A model generated the notes under the pieces. That model saw nothing but the letters and a program-made list of their open reading frames with translations, did not search any database and had not been told where the DNA came from. DNA of 64,000 bases. Source: Bacteroides faecium (lineage in GTDB: Bacteria; Bacteroidota; Bacteroidia; Bacteroidales; Bacteroidaceae). Of the stretch, positions 36,287 through 45,682 are shown piece by piece. Positions within the stretch are counted from its first letter, which is position 1, and each line of letters opens with the position of its first letter. The position numbers and the translations under genes are program-made. The stretch is taken from positions 744,001-808,000 of the forward strand of contig NZ_CP050831.1 in NCBI RefSeq assembly GCF_012113595.1, written 5' to 3'.

Positions 36287-39200
36287 ATGAAAAAACTACT
36301 CCTTCTGATAGTCGTACAAATCCTGTGTATGCACACATTCGTTGTGAATGCACAGCGCATTTTCTCCACTTCATACACGATGGACGACGGGCTGGCTGCC
36401 AACAGAGTATATAGTATCCTTCAGGATTCATGCGGCTTCATGTGGTTCGGTACGGACGACGGACTGAGCCGGTTCGACGGAATCAAATTCAAGAATTACT
36501 ATTTATCAGAATATATCAACGCCACGACGAGCAACAGCGTCAAGAAGATATTTATTGACCGCAGGGGTAAAATGTGGATCGGACTGGATAGCGGCATTGT
36601 CATTTATGATTCCCAGACGGATACATTCAGGCCTTTCAACGCGAAAACAGAAACGGGGGAGACGATACAGACTTATGTTGTCGACATGATAGAAGACAAT
36701 GACGGAGAAGTGTGGATTGCGACAAACGGCAAAGGGCTTTACCGGTTTTCTCCTAATGATGAAATCCGTCTCCGGGTCTATCGGAACATTCCCGGAAAAT
36801 CGAATTGTATCTCACAGGATATTCTGATGACATTGCAACAAGACAGTAAACAGAATATATGGATAGGCACGTATTCGGAAGGGTTATGCTGCTTCGACAA
36901 ACACAGAAATACATTCATCACTTACAAAAGAAGTAATCTGCCCGACAGCTTATCGGATAACTCTATCCAGAAAATCTTTGAGGACTCACACGGCAACCTG
37001 TGGATAGGAACTTTCCAGAACGGGCTCGACTTGTTTAATCCCGCAACACGGACATTTACCAATTATCAGGATAAAAGTCCGAACAACCTATTATACCATA
37101 TTCACGATATTAAAGAATACCGGCCGGGAGAGTTATTTATCTCGTCCGATAACGGCATAGGAATCTTCAAGGCAGACAAAGGAGAAATCATACAATCCGA
37201 CAATCCGAATCTTAAGATAAGAACCGGAGCGAATAAGTTTATCTATTCTATTTATATAGATAAGGAAGAAAGCCTGTGGTTGGGGTCTTATTTCGACGGC
37301 ATCAAGTTTTATTCGGCTTTTCAGAATAACTTCAAATATTATAGTTGCTCATTATCGACTACCGCACAGGCAGGAAAGGTAGTGAATGTAATAAAAGAAG
37401 GTAAGGACGATCAATACTGGATAGGAACTGACGATAACGGAATTTTCCGGTTCAACGCCAAGACACAGGAAATCATGCCCTTCCGGGATGCGGCAAGTAT
37501 AGGTACTACTTACTATTGCATACATGACCTGCTGGTAGACGGTGACAAGTTGTATGCCGCCACTTATGGACGGGGATTGGAAGTATTTGATTTAAAAACC
37601 GGAAAAGTGGAAAGCTACCTGTATAATCCGGAAGATTCAACATCCATATCCTCTTCCCGAGTTTTCATATTATATAAAGCCAGCAACGGATGCATCTACG
37701 TAGGTACTTCCAACGGTATCTGCTGCTATAATCCCGAACAAAAGAATTTTACCAGAATGGGGTCTTTTGCAGGCAGAATATCTGCTATCATAGAAGACTA
37801 TCACGGAAAAATATGGATAGGAACAAGCATCAGCGGTCTTTACTCATACAACATCAAGACCGGGAAAACCACCGCCTATCAACGCTCGGACAACCCGAAT
37901 TCAATCACTAAAAATGTGATTACCACATTAGCTATCGACAACAGAAAACGACTGTGGGTAGGGACTTACGGACAAGGATTATGCAGATATAATGAAGATT
38001 CGGACAACTTCACCCGATATGACCATTTGGAACTGCCCAACAAAATCATCACTTCTATCATCCCCAAAGGAGATTTATTATGGATTAGTACTAATAAAGG
38101 ACTTGCCGTATATAATCCCGACACGGAATATCTGAAAACTTACTCCAAATCAAACGGACTTTATAATGAGCAGTTTACGCCTCGTTCGGGAGTTGAATCT
38201 TCTGACGGGAAATTATTCCTGGGATCAACGGGCGGCTTCTGTTATTTCTTTCCACAGGATTTGCGTGAAAACACATACAATCCGCCTGTTGTTCTCACCA
38301 ACATGACCATTTTCGGAAAGGAAGTACAGGCTAATATACCCGACTCGCCTATCCAACGGTCTATCGGATATACGGATGAAATCATTCTGGAATACAACCA
38401 GTCCATGATAGGATTCGACTTTGCGGCTCTCAGCTATATCGCCCCTAAAGAAAACAACTACCAATATATGCTGGAAGGCTTGGACAGCGGTTGGCAATTC
38501 ACTAAAGGAATCAACAATCATCTTTCTTATGCCAACCTTCCTGCCGGCGAATATGTGTTAAGAATCAAGGGGACCAACAGCGACAAAATATGGAGCAGCA
38601 ACGAGATCCAACTAAAAATCAAAGTGCTGCCGCCATTTCTCCAGTCGCAACTGGCATATATTATTTATGCAATTATGCTGCTGATTATACTGTTACTCAC
38701 TGTATGGTATTACATCAAGCGCACGGAAAAACGGCAGAAAGCACGCATGAAAAGGTTGAATGATGAAAAGGAAAAGGAACTATATAACGCGAAGATTGAT
38801 TTCTTCACCAACATCGCCCACGAAATACGAACTCCGTTGAGCCTTATCATCGGTCCGCTGGAATATCTGATGAAGACCACGAGCATCAACAATGTCTACG
38901 GAGAATACCTGAGTATCATCGAACAGAACTATAAACGCCTGTACGCACTCGTCACCCAACTTCTGGACTTCCGGAAAGTGGATTCGGGAGCTTACAAACT
39001 GTCTTATGACTCTTACCGGGTGAAAGACACAATAGCCAAAGTCACCTGCATCTTCGAATTGTCTACAAGACAAAAGAAAATAAGCATTGATATTTCATCA
39101 ATCTCCGAAAAGATGACTATGGTCACAGATGAAGAGGCATTCACCAAGATTATCAGCAACCTGTTAAGCAATGCCCTGAAATACGCCAAAAGTAGGATTA

Positions 39201-40354
39201 GCGTCACTGCGGCGGAAAATGATTCCGAAATAATAATTACCGTCACAGACGACGGTATCGGTATCACCGACCAGGAGAAGACCAAAATATTCGATGCTTT
39301 TTACCAGGTCAAGAACAACAGCGAACTGAATAAACTGGGAATCGGTATCGGACTGCACATGACACGCTCCCTTATCCAACTGATGAATGGCAAGATTGAA
39401 GCTAAAGACAGGGAAGACGGCAAAAGCGGGGTTGCCATTTCCGTGCACTTCCCCAAACAAGCCGCCGTCAGTGTCGCCCCACCCATGAAACGGGTAGAAG
39501 ATACGATTATCACAGAAAACAACGCGGAAGAAGGCGAGCCGGAAACCGTCTTGCCGGACGAACCGATAAAGAAGCAGTACGCCGTGATGGTAGTAGACGA
39601 CAATCCGGAAATTCTTGATTTCCTCTCCAAGATATTGTCCGAGGAGTATTTTGTCATCTCCGCATCAAGCGGCGAAGAGGCTTTATTGATTCTTGAAAAG
39701 AATAACATAGACCTTATCATCAGCGATGTGATGATGGAAGAGATGGACGGATTCGAGTTGTGCGGCAAAATCAAAACGGATATCAACATCTCCCATGTCC
39801 CCGTCATTCTCCTTACCGCAAAGACGGACACGGAAAGCAAGATAAAAGGACTGGAATCCGGTGCCGACGCCTACATAGAGAAACCGTTTTCTCCTTTCCA
39901 TCTGAAAGCGCAATTGCGCAATCTGCTAAAGAAGAGGGAAAAGCAACAGAAAACGTATGCTTCCACTCCATTGTCCGACTTGCACTCGGCGGTTCACAAC
40001 AAACTGGATGAAGAGTTTATGAATAAGTGCACGGATATTATATTGAATAATATCGAAGATTCGGAATTCTCCGTCAGCACACTGGCACAGGAGCTTGGCA
40101 TGAGCCGTACATCAGTATTCACTAAAATCAAAGGAATTATCGGGATGACTCCCAATGACTTTATCAAAATCACCCGGTTGAAGAAAGCCTGCCGGATGAT
40201 GGTGGAAGGTGAATACAGGGTGACTGAAATAGGATTCCTTGTCGGGTTCAGTTCCTCTTCCTATTTTGCCAAATGTTTCCAGAAACAATTCGGCATGCTG
40301 CCTACCGAATTTCTCAAAAAAGTGAAAGAAAATCCAGAATCTATTATTGAGTAG
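36287..40354 (+). CDS. Hybrid two-component system regulator (HTCS) 1
   Basis: 1355-residue one-protein two-component system. In order: signal peptide (1-22); periplasmic two-part beta-propeller of Reg_prop repeats ('MWFGTDDGLSRFD', 'WIGTYSEGLCCFD' and others, to about 690); Y_Y_Y domain (about 720-790, 'LEYNQSMIGFDFAALSY'); transmembrane helix (about 793-813); histidine kinase with phospho-acceptor His845 in 'NIAHEIRTPLS'; ATPase with 'NLLSNALKYA' and 'GIGIGLHMT'; receiver domain with phospho-acceptor Asp1147 in 'IISDVMM' and Lys in 'EKPF'; and a C-terminal AraC-type DNA-binding domain ('EIGFLVGFSSSSYFAKCFQKQFG'). It senses a glycan fragment in the periplasm and activates PUL genes. It lies directly before module 2 and near three similar promoters, so it may control either or both. 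Confidence 0.96.
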   Translation: MKKLLLLIVVQILCMHTFVVNAQRIFSTSYTMDDGLAANRVYSILQDSCGFMWFGTDDGLSRFDGIKFKNYYLSEYINATTSNSVKKIFIDRRGKMWIGLDSGIVIYDSQTDTFRPFNAKTETGETIQTYVVDMIEDNDGEVWIATNGKGLYRFSPNDEIRLRVYRNIPGKSNCISQDILMTLQQDSKQNIWIGTYSEGLCCFDKHRNTFITYKRSNLPDSLSDNSIQKIFEDSHGNLWIGTFQNGLDLFNPATRTFTNYQDKSPNNLLYHIHDIKEYRPGELFISSDNGIGIFKADKGEIIQSDNPNLKIRTGANKFIYSIYIDKEESLWLGSYFDGIKFYSAFQNNFKYYSCSLSTTAQAGKVVNVIKEGKDDQYWIGTDDNGIFRFNAKTQEIMPFRDAASIGTTYYCIHDLLVDGDKLYAATYGRGLEVFDLKTGKVESYLYNPEDSTSISSSRVFILYKASNGCIYVGTSNGICCYNPEQKNFTRMGSFAGRISAIIEDYHGKIWIGTSISGLYSYNIKTGKTTAYQRSDNPNSITKNVITTLAIDNRKRLWVGTYGQGLCRYNEDSDNFTRYDHLELPNKIITSIIPKGDLLWISTNKGLAVYNPDTEYLKTYSKSNGLYNEQFTPRSGVESSDGKLFLGSTGGFCYFFPQDLRENTYNPPVVLTNMTIFGKEVQANIPDSPIQRSIGYTDEIILEYNQSMIGFDFAALSYIAPKENNYQYMLEGLDSGWQFTKGINNHLSYANLPAGEYVLRIKGTNSDKIWSSNEIQLKIKVLPPFLQSQLAYIIYAIMLLIILLLTVWYYIKRTEKRQKARMKRLNDEKEKELYNAKIDFFTNIAHEIRTPLSLIIGPLEYLMKTTSINNVYGEYLSIIEQNYKRLYALVTQLLDFRKVDSGAYKLSYDSYRVKDTIAKVTCIFELSTRQKKISIDISSISEKMTMVTDEEAFTKIISNLLSNALKYAKSRISVTAAENDSEIIITVTDDGIGITDQEKTKIFDAFYQVKNNSELNKLGIGIGLHMTRSLIQLMNGKIEAKDREDGKSGVAISVHFPKQAAVSVAPPMKRVEDTIITENNAEEGEPETVLPDEPIKKQYAVMVVDDNPEILDFLSKILSEEYFVISASSGEEALLILEKNNIDLIISDVMMEEMDGFELCGKIKTDINISHVPVILLTAKTDTESKIKGLESGADAYIEKPFSPFHLKAQLRNLLKKREKQQKTYASTPLSDLHSAVHNKLDEEFMNKCTDIILNNIEDSEFSVSTLAQELGMSRTSVFTKIKGIIGMTPNDFIKITRLKKACRMMVEGEYRVTEIGFLVGFSSSSYFAKCFQKQFGMLPTEFLKKVKENPESIIE

Positions 40355-40584
40355 TCGATCCTTAGACAATATCTTTTTCTCAAGAGCCAAAGCCACTACA
40401 AAATACATGTACATACATGAAGCCGGCAGAGCTATTATATAACTTCCTCAATTGGGAGACAACAACATATTCCTTTCCCACCAACAATTTCAGAAAATAG
40501 CTGTCTACCCCATCACAAGCCGTTTTATAGCTTTTTGTGCACCTTATTTGGTGAATATTGCACATCCATTTTCCACTCCTCATC

Positions 40585-40592
40585 TAACTTTG
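40585..40592 (+). promoter_or_regulatory. Candidate promoter (-7 box) of module 2
   Basis: TAACTTTG matches the Bacteroides -7 box TAnnTTTG and lies 116 nt before the first SusC gene of module 2. No good -33 box is seen at 19-21 nt. A block TTTTTGTGCACCTTATTTGG at 40532-40551 is a possible activator site and vaguely resembles the TTTTGTACG block of the minus-strand promoters, but at a different spacing. The 353-bp gap between the hybrid regulator and SusC holds no gene. Confidence 0.5.
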
Positions 40593-40707
40593 CAGTATTG
40601 TTAAAAGCCAACAAATGCATCAAGTGTTGACCTTACTTTAAATCAAGCCGATTATTAACTTAACATATTATTAATCTTTCATTATTAACCTAATTAAATT
40701 AAACAGT

Positions 40708-43700
40708 ATGAGAAACGCGCGTAATTTAAGATTCCGTTTTCTTATTATGTTTCTTTTGTTCATACCAATGATGTATGCCTTACCCCCAGAAGGCATTACT
40801 ATCAAAGGTAGAGTAACAGATGAAACACTAAAAGAAGGCGTTCCCGGTGCTAATGTGACTGTAAAGGGCACAAGCATAGGAGCTATTACAGATTTCGACG
40901 GCAACTTTACAATCGTCGTCCCAAACAGAAAGTCGGTATTGAACATCTCTTTTATCGGGTATGTACCCCAAGAAATTGTAGTGGGAGACAGGACATTTAT
41001 TACAGTCAGCCTGAAAGAAGACTCGCAAAACCTCGGTGAAGTAGAAGTGGTAGCCATCGCCTACGGTAATCAGGACAGGAGAATGCTTACGAGTGCTGTC
41101 TCCTCTATTGACAACAAGGAGTTGATTAAATCACCGGCAACAAGTATCACAAACATTCTTGCCGGTGCATTGCCGGGGGTATCTTCCGTACAGACTACCG
41201 GCCAACCGGGTAAGGACGCTGCCGCCATCTACGTACGGGGTGTCGGTTCACTGAACGACTCACAATCCAAACCCTTAGTTCTGGTAGATGGCGTAGAACG
41301 TGCCTTTTCGCAAATCGACCCCAATGAGGTGGAAACTATCTCCGTGCTGAAAGACGCCTCTTCTACAGCAGTATTTGGAGTAAGAGGTGCCAACGGTGTC
41401 ATATTGATTACTACCCGTAGAGGGAAATCAGGAAAGACACAAATTTCCGCTAGCACCAAACTAGGCTTGCAACAGCCCATTTCCCTGGTAGAGCAGACAG
41501 GAAGTTACGAATTTGCCCGGTTCTGGAACATGAAGCAGGAAATGGATCATGTCACCAATCCCAAACTTTACTTTACTCCGGAACAGATAGAGGCCTATCG
41601 CACAGGCTCCGACCCTCTCATGTACCCTAATATGGACTGGAAGAAGTACATTTTTCATAACCTCTATCTCCAAAGTCAGAACAATGTCAATATTTCCGGT
41701 GGCAACGACAACGTGCGGTATTTCGTATCGGTAGGCTATACCTATCAGAACGGACTTCTGAAAGAACTTCCCGGACAGTTGTATGACAACAACTATCGCT
41801 ACAACCGCTATAACTATCGTGCCAATATCGACGCAAACCTGACCAAGACCACTACCATGAAACTGGGTGTAGGCGGTGTGCTAGGCAAGATACAAGAACC
41901 ACGCGACGTTCAGTCGGGTACGGGTAACGACCCCAATGCCTGGGTGATAGCGCAGATATGGTCGCATCCGTTTGCCGGACCGGGATTTATCAACGGAGTA
42001 CGCACATTGGTTCCCGATGATCTGGTACCTTTGGGAGAAGTAATGCGCGATGGCATGTTCGTGTTCTATGGAAAAGGATACAACCAAACATATGACACAA
42101 CGCTGAATATGGACCTGGACATCACGCAGAAATTGGATTTCGTCACTCCGGGACTGAGTGTTTCCGTAAAAGGAGCCTACGACAATCAGTTCAAATTATA
42201 TAAGGAACGCGCCGGAGGAGCCATAGAATCACAGACGGTATACTATCAGTCTTACTTTGACTCAAACGGAAATATGCCACAAACCGACCCCGATTATGAT
42301 AAGACACACATTTTTGTTCCTTCCGGCAGCGACACCCCGCTGACCTATTCGGAAAGTAGTGGACGTGCACAAAACTGGTACCTCGAAGGGCGTATCAACT
42401 ACGACCGGACATTCGGTGACCATAAAGTATCCGGCCTCATCTTGTACAACCAATCCCGCAATTACTATCCGGACAGCTACACTTATCTGCCGCGCAACTA
42501 TGTAGGACTGGTGGGACGTGCCACGTATGCTTATCAAAGCAAATATCTGTTCGATGTAAACGTAGGTTATAACGGTTCGGAAAACTTTGCTCCGGGCAGT
42601 ACACGTTTCGGTATTTTCCCCTCATTCTCAGCCGGATGGATAGCCACAGCCGAGAAGTTCATGGAAAACCAGAAGGTAGTAGATTACTTGAAACTCAGAG
42701 CTTCCTGGGGACGTGTAGGTAACGACAAGGGCGTAGATTCCCGTTTTATGTATATGCCTGCCGTATGGGGCGGCTCCGGAAGTTATAGTTTTGGTACTAA
42801 TAATCCCATATCCCAATCGGCATCTGCCATCTCAAGTATGGGTAATCCGGAAGTGACTTGGGAAACTGCGGAAAAACAGAATTACGGTATCGATGTTAAG
42901 TTCTTCAACAGCCGTTTGTCCGCCACTTTCGACTACTTTATCGAACACCGCACGGGTATTCTGATCTCTCCCGAGTCCACTCCAAGCATTATCGCAACCT
43001 CTCTTCCCAACCTTAATATAGGTAAGGTGAACAATCACGGTTACGAAATCTCCCTGGGCTGGCATGACAGGATAGGCAAGAATTTCAGCTATTACATAGA
43101 CGGCAATGTCTCCTTTGCCCGCAACAAGATTCTCTATATGGACGAGGTGCCCAAGCAATTCGCCTATATGAACCAAACCGGCGGGTCTACCGGACGTTAC
43201 AGTGGGTTGTATAACTTTGTCCGTCTCTATCAGTACAGCGACTTTACAACTAATGCTGGTGGTGAGCTGGTTCTGAATCCGGAGCTTCCACAACCTTCCG
43301 TAAAGGTATATCCGGGTGATGCCATGTATGCCGACCTGAACGGTGACCATGTCGTAGACGGTAATGACAAATGCGTGACCGGCTTTGCCACTCGTCCGGA
43401 ATATGTGTTCGGCATGAACATGGGTTTCAATTGGAAAGGCTTTGACCTCTCCATGCAGTGGGTAGGCTCCAAGAATGTCAACAGAATGTATGAAATCGAA
43501 TACCGCATCCCGTATACCAACGCCGGGAAACGCGGCCTGCTGACCTACTTTTATGATGGTTGCTGGACAGAGGAGAACCAACAGGGTGCTGTTTATCCGC
43601 GTGCATCGGAAACTTCGGAAAGTTGGAACTCCGAACCCTCTACCCTTTGGCTGGCAGACGCTTCTTATCTCCGTCTGAAAAGTCTGAGCCTCAGCTACAC

Positions 43701-43881
43701 GCTCACCGGAAAGAAATTCCTGAAGAAACTGGGACTTACTTCGCTCGGATTCAACTTCAGCGGCTATAACCTGCTGACTTTCTCACCGCTCAAATACCTT
43801 GACCCGGAAAGCAACCCCGACAACTATGGAGAGTATCCGCTGATTAAGGTGTACAGTTTTGGTTTAAATCTTAACTTCTAA
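40708..43881 (+). CDS. SusC-like TonB-dependent transporter 1 (module 2)
   Basis: 1057-residue SusC/RagA-family transporter. A signal peptide (about 1-26, 'PMMYALP') precedes a carboxypeptidase-regulatory-like domain (about 30-110, 'IKGRVTDETLKEGVPGANV', 'DFDGNFTIVVP'). Then come the plug ('EVVAIAYGNQDRRMLTSAVS', 'RGVGSLNDSQSKPLVLVDGVER', 'AVFGVRGANGVILITT') and a 22-stranded barrel ending 'FGLNLNF'. First gene of the complete seven-gene module, 353 bp after the hybrid regulator and 12 nt before its SusD. It imports the oligosaccharides captured by the SusD at 43894. The corresponding gene of module 1 would lie just left of the window. Confidence 0.96.
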   Translation: MRNARNLRFRFLIMFLLFIPMMYALPPEGITIKGRVTDETLKEGVPGANVTVKGTSIGAITDFDGNFTIVVPNRKSVLNISFIGYVPQEIVVGDRTFITVSLKEDSQNLGEVEVVAIAYGNQDRRMLTSAVSSIDNKELIKSPATSITNILAGALPGVSSVQTTGQPGKDAAAIYVRGVGSLNDSQSKPLVLVDGVERAFSQIDPNEVETISVLKDASSTAVFGVRGANGVILITTRRGKSGKTQISASTKLGLQQPISLVEQTGSYEFARFWNMKQEMDHVTNPKLYFTPEQIEAYRTGSDPLMYPNMDWKKYIFHNLYLQSQNNVNISGGNDNVRYFVSVGYTYQNGLLKELPGQLYDNNYRYNRYNYRANIDANLTKTTTMKLGVGGVLGKIQEPRDVQSGTGNDPNAWVIAQIWSHPFAGPGFINGVRTLVPDDLVPLGEVMRDGMFVFYGKGYNQTYDTTLNMDLDITQKLDFVTPGLSVSVKGAYDNQFKLYKERAGGAIESQTVYYQSYFDSNGNMPQTDPDYDKTHIFVPSGSDTPLTYSESSGRAQNWYLEGRINYDRTFGDHKVSGLILYNQSRNYYPDSYTYLPRNYVGLVGRATYAYQSKYLFDVNVGYNGSENFAPGSTRFGIFPSFSAGWIATAEKFMENQKVVDYLKLRASWGRVGNDKGVDSRFMYMPAVWGGSGSYSFGTNNPISQSASAISSMGNPEVTWETAEKQNYGIDVKFFNSRLSATFDYFIEHRTGILISPESTPSIIATSLPNLNIGKVNNHGYEISLGWHDRIGKNFSYYIDGNVSFARNKILYMDEVPKQFAYMNQTGGSTGRYSGLYNFVRLYQYSDFTTNAGGELVLNPELPQPSVKVYPGDAMYADLNGDHVVDGNDKCVTGFATRPEYVFGMNMGFNWKGFDLSMQWVGSKNVNRMYEIEYRIPYTNAGKRGLLTYFYDGCWTEENQQGAVYPRASETSESWNSEPSTLWLADASYLRLKSLSLSYTLTGKKFLKKLGLTSLGFNFSGYNLLTFSPLKYLDPESNPDNYGEYPLIKVYSFGLNLNF

Positions 43882-43893
43882 AAGAACAACTTT

Positions 43894-45651
43894 ATGAATA
43901 GTATACTAAAAGGATTCATGGCACTAGGATGCCTGCTGATGGCTTCTTCCTGCTCTGAAATCAGCTTCGGGGATAAATTTCTGAGCAACCAGCCCGAAAG
44001 TTCCGGAGCCACCACCGAAGAAATGTTCTCTTCGAAAATAAACGCAGAAAAGGTACTGACGAAAGCATACACCGGATTGCCTTACGGATTGCCCAGTACT
44101 TCCGACTGGAAGTTGGGCGTAAACATTCTCGAATCCCTTACCGACTTATGTTACAGCTTCCGTGACAACATCAATGACGGTCCTCTGAAACTCTATTATA
44201 ACGGAGCGCTCAGTCCCACCAATGTTCCCCGAAGTGCCGCATACCGTTACGGAAGCAAAGCAGACTGGACTGCTATCCGCTACGCCTGGTGCTATATTGA
44301 GAACGTAAGGAACGTACCTGACATGTCGGATAGTGAGAAGAGCCAACGTATCGCTGAAGCGAAAACCGTAATAGCCCTTTGCTACTTCGAGATGCTTCGC
44401 TACGTAGGTGGCGTGACATGGATAGACCACTATGTGGATGTTAACGAAGAAATGAACTTTCCCCGCATCACATTCGCACAAACCGTGGAGAAGATTGTAG
44501 CTTTGCTCGACGAGGTCATCAATTCTAACTTAAAATGGAAACAGGATGATGCGGATGACGGACGTATGACCAAGGCAGGAGCCATGGCACTGAAATTCAA
44601 AGTGCTGCAATGGGCTGCCAGCCCCACGTTCAACTCAGACAAAAAATGGCATCCCCAAGCGGACGAATATACCTGCTACGGCAACTATAGCATCCAGCGT
44701 TGGGAAACTGCAAAAGCAGCAGGCGAGGCTTTCTTTGCGGAAGTGCAAAGACAAGGCGGATACTCGCTGATCCAGCCGGGGGAAGAGACGCACCGGGCAA
44801 GACGCCTTGCCTATCGCCGGGCATACTACAATCGCGGCGGTACGGAAATACTGATCTCCACCCGTCATGGATATGATGCCAACACTATTTGGGAGTATAT
44901 CGACAGCCGCCCCTGGGGTTACCTTCCCACATTAAACTATGTCGATATGTTCTCTTGGGCGGACGGAACCGATTTCCCGAAAGACTTCGACTGGCAGTCT
45001 CCTTCCCGTCAACCTTTCTTTACCGTAGGTGATATGGAACCTACCCGCGACCCGCGTCTGTATGAAAATGTGGCTTGTCCCGGAGACACCTATTGTGATG
45101 GAACAGTCGCTCCCGTCCATCTCAACCATCCCAATTACAAAGCCGGCAGCGGATTCATGACCATGAAGTTCATCCTGCAAGAGAACAGTGACCGTGAAGG
45201 ACCGATACAGTGGCCTCACACCCGTCTGCCGGAAATCATGTTGGGATATGCGGAAGTGCTCAATGAAGTGAACAAGCGCCCGAACGATGAAGCCTACAAG
45301 ATGGTAAATGACGTGAGGAAGAGAGTAGGCCTATCCGAACTTCCCAAAAACATGAATCACGATGAGTTCCTGGAAGCCGTACTGAGAGAAAGAGCGTTAG
45401 AACTGGGATTTGAAGAGGTACGTTGGTTCGACCTTGTTCGCAGAGGTCGTGAAAACGATTTCAAGAAACAACTGTACGGACTGAGAAGCAGGGGTAACGA
45501 CCAGCACAATCCTACAGCGTTCACTTTTGAGAAAGTAGAACTGAACGACCGTTATTGGGCGGACAATTGGGATACCAAGTGGTATCTGGCTCCAATACCT
45601 CAAGAGGAAATCAACAAAAGATATGGAATGACCCAGAATCCGGGTTGGTAA
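43894..45651 (+). CDS. SusD-like lipoprotein 1 (module 2)
   Basis: 585-residue SusD/RagB-family lipoprotein with lipobox 'MASSC' (Cys20). Family motifs: 'AEAKTVIALCYFEMLRYVGGV' near 150-170, 'GAMALKFKVLQWAASPTFN' near 228-246, 'RLPEIMLGYAEVLNEV' and 'VLRERALELGFEEVRWFDLVRRGR' near the C-terminus, ending 'YGMTQNPGW'. It is the full-length counterpart of the truncated SusD at 1-957. It starts 12 nt after SusC 1 and should pair with it as surface lid and first glycan-binding site. Confidence 0.96.
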   Translation: MNSILKGFMALGCLLMASSCSEISFGDKFLSNQPESSGATTEEMFSSKINAEKVLTKAYTGLPYGLPSTSDWKLGVNILESLTDLCYSFRDNINDGPLKLYYNGALSPTNVPRSAAYRYGSKADWTAIRYAWCYIENVRNVPDMSDSEKSQRIAEAKTVIALCYFEMLRYVGGVTWIDHYVDVNEEMNFPRITFAQTVEKIVALLDEVINSNLKWKQDDADDGRMTKAGAMALKFKVLQWAASPTFNSDKKWHPQADEYTCYGNYSIQRWETAKAAGEAFFAEVQRQGGYSLIQPGEETHRARRLAYRRAYYNRGGTEILISTRHGYDANTIWEYIDSRPWGYLPTLNYVDMFSWADGTDFPKDFDWQSPSRQPFFTVGDMEPTRDPRLYENVACPGDTYCDGTVAPVHLNHPNYKAGSGFMTMKFILQENSDREGPIQWPHTRLPEIMLGYAEVLNEVNKRPNDEAYKMVNDVRKRVGLSELPKNMNHDEFLEAVLRERALELGFEEVRWFDLVRRGRENDFKKQLYGLRSRGNDQHNPTAFTFEKVELNDRYWADNWDTKWYLAPIPQEEINKRYGMTQNPGW

Positions 45652-45682
45652 ATTGATATGCAAACTTATATTCTATTGAACA

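Noticed and set aside
42832..43581. 249-codon open frame antisense to SusC
   Set aside because: Entirely inside a well-supported SusC barrel sequence, with no promoter or ribosome site; treated as a shadow. The same applies to 1314-1985, 50368-51009 and 59109-59786.
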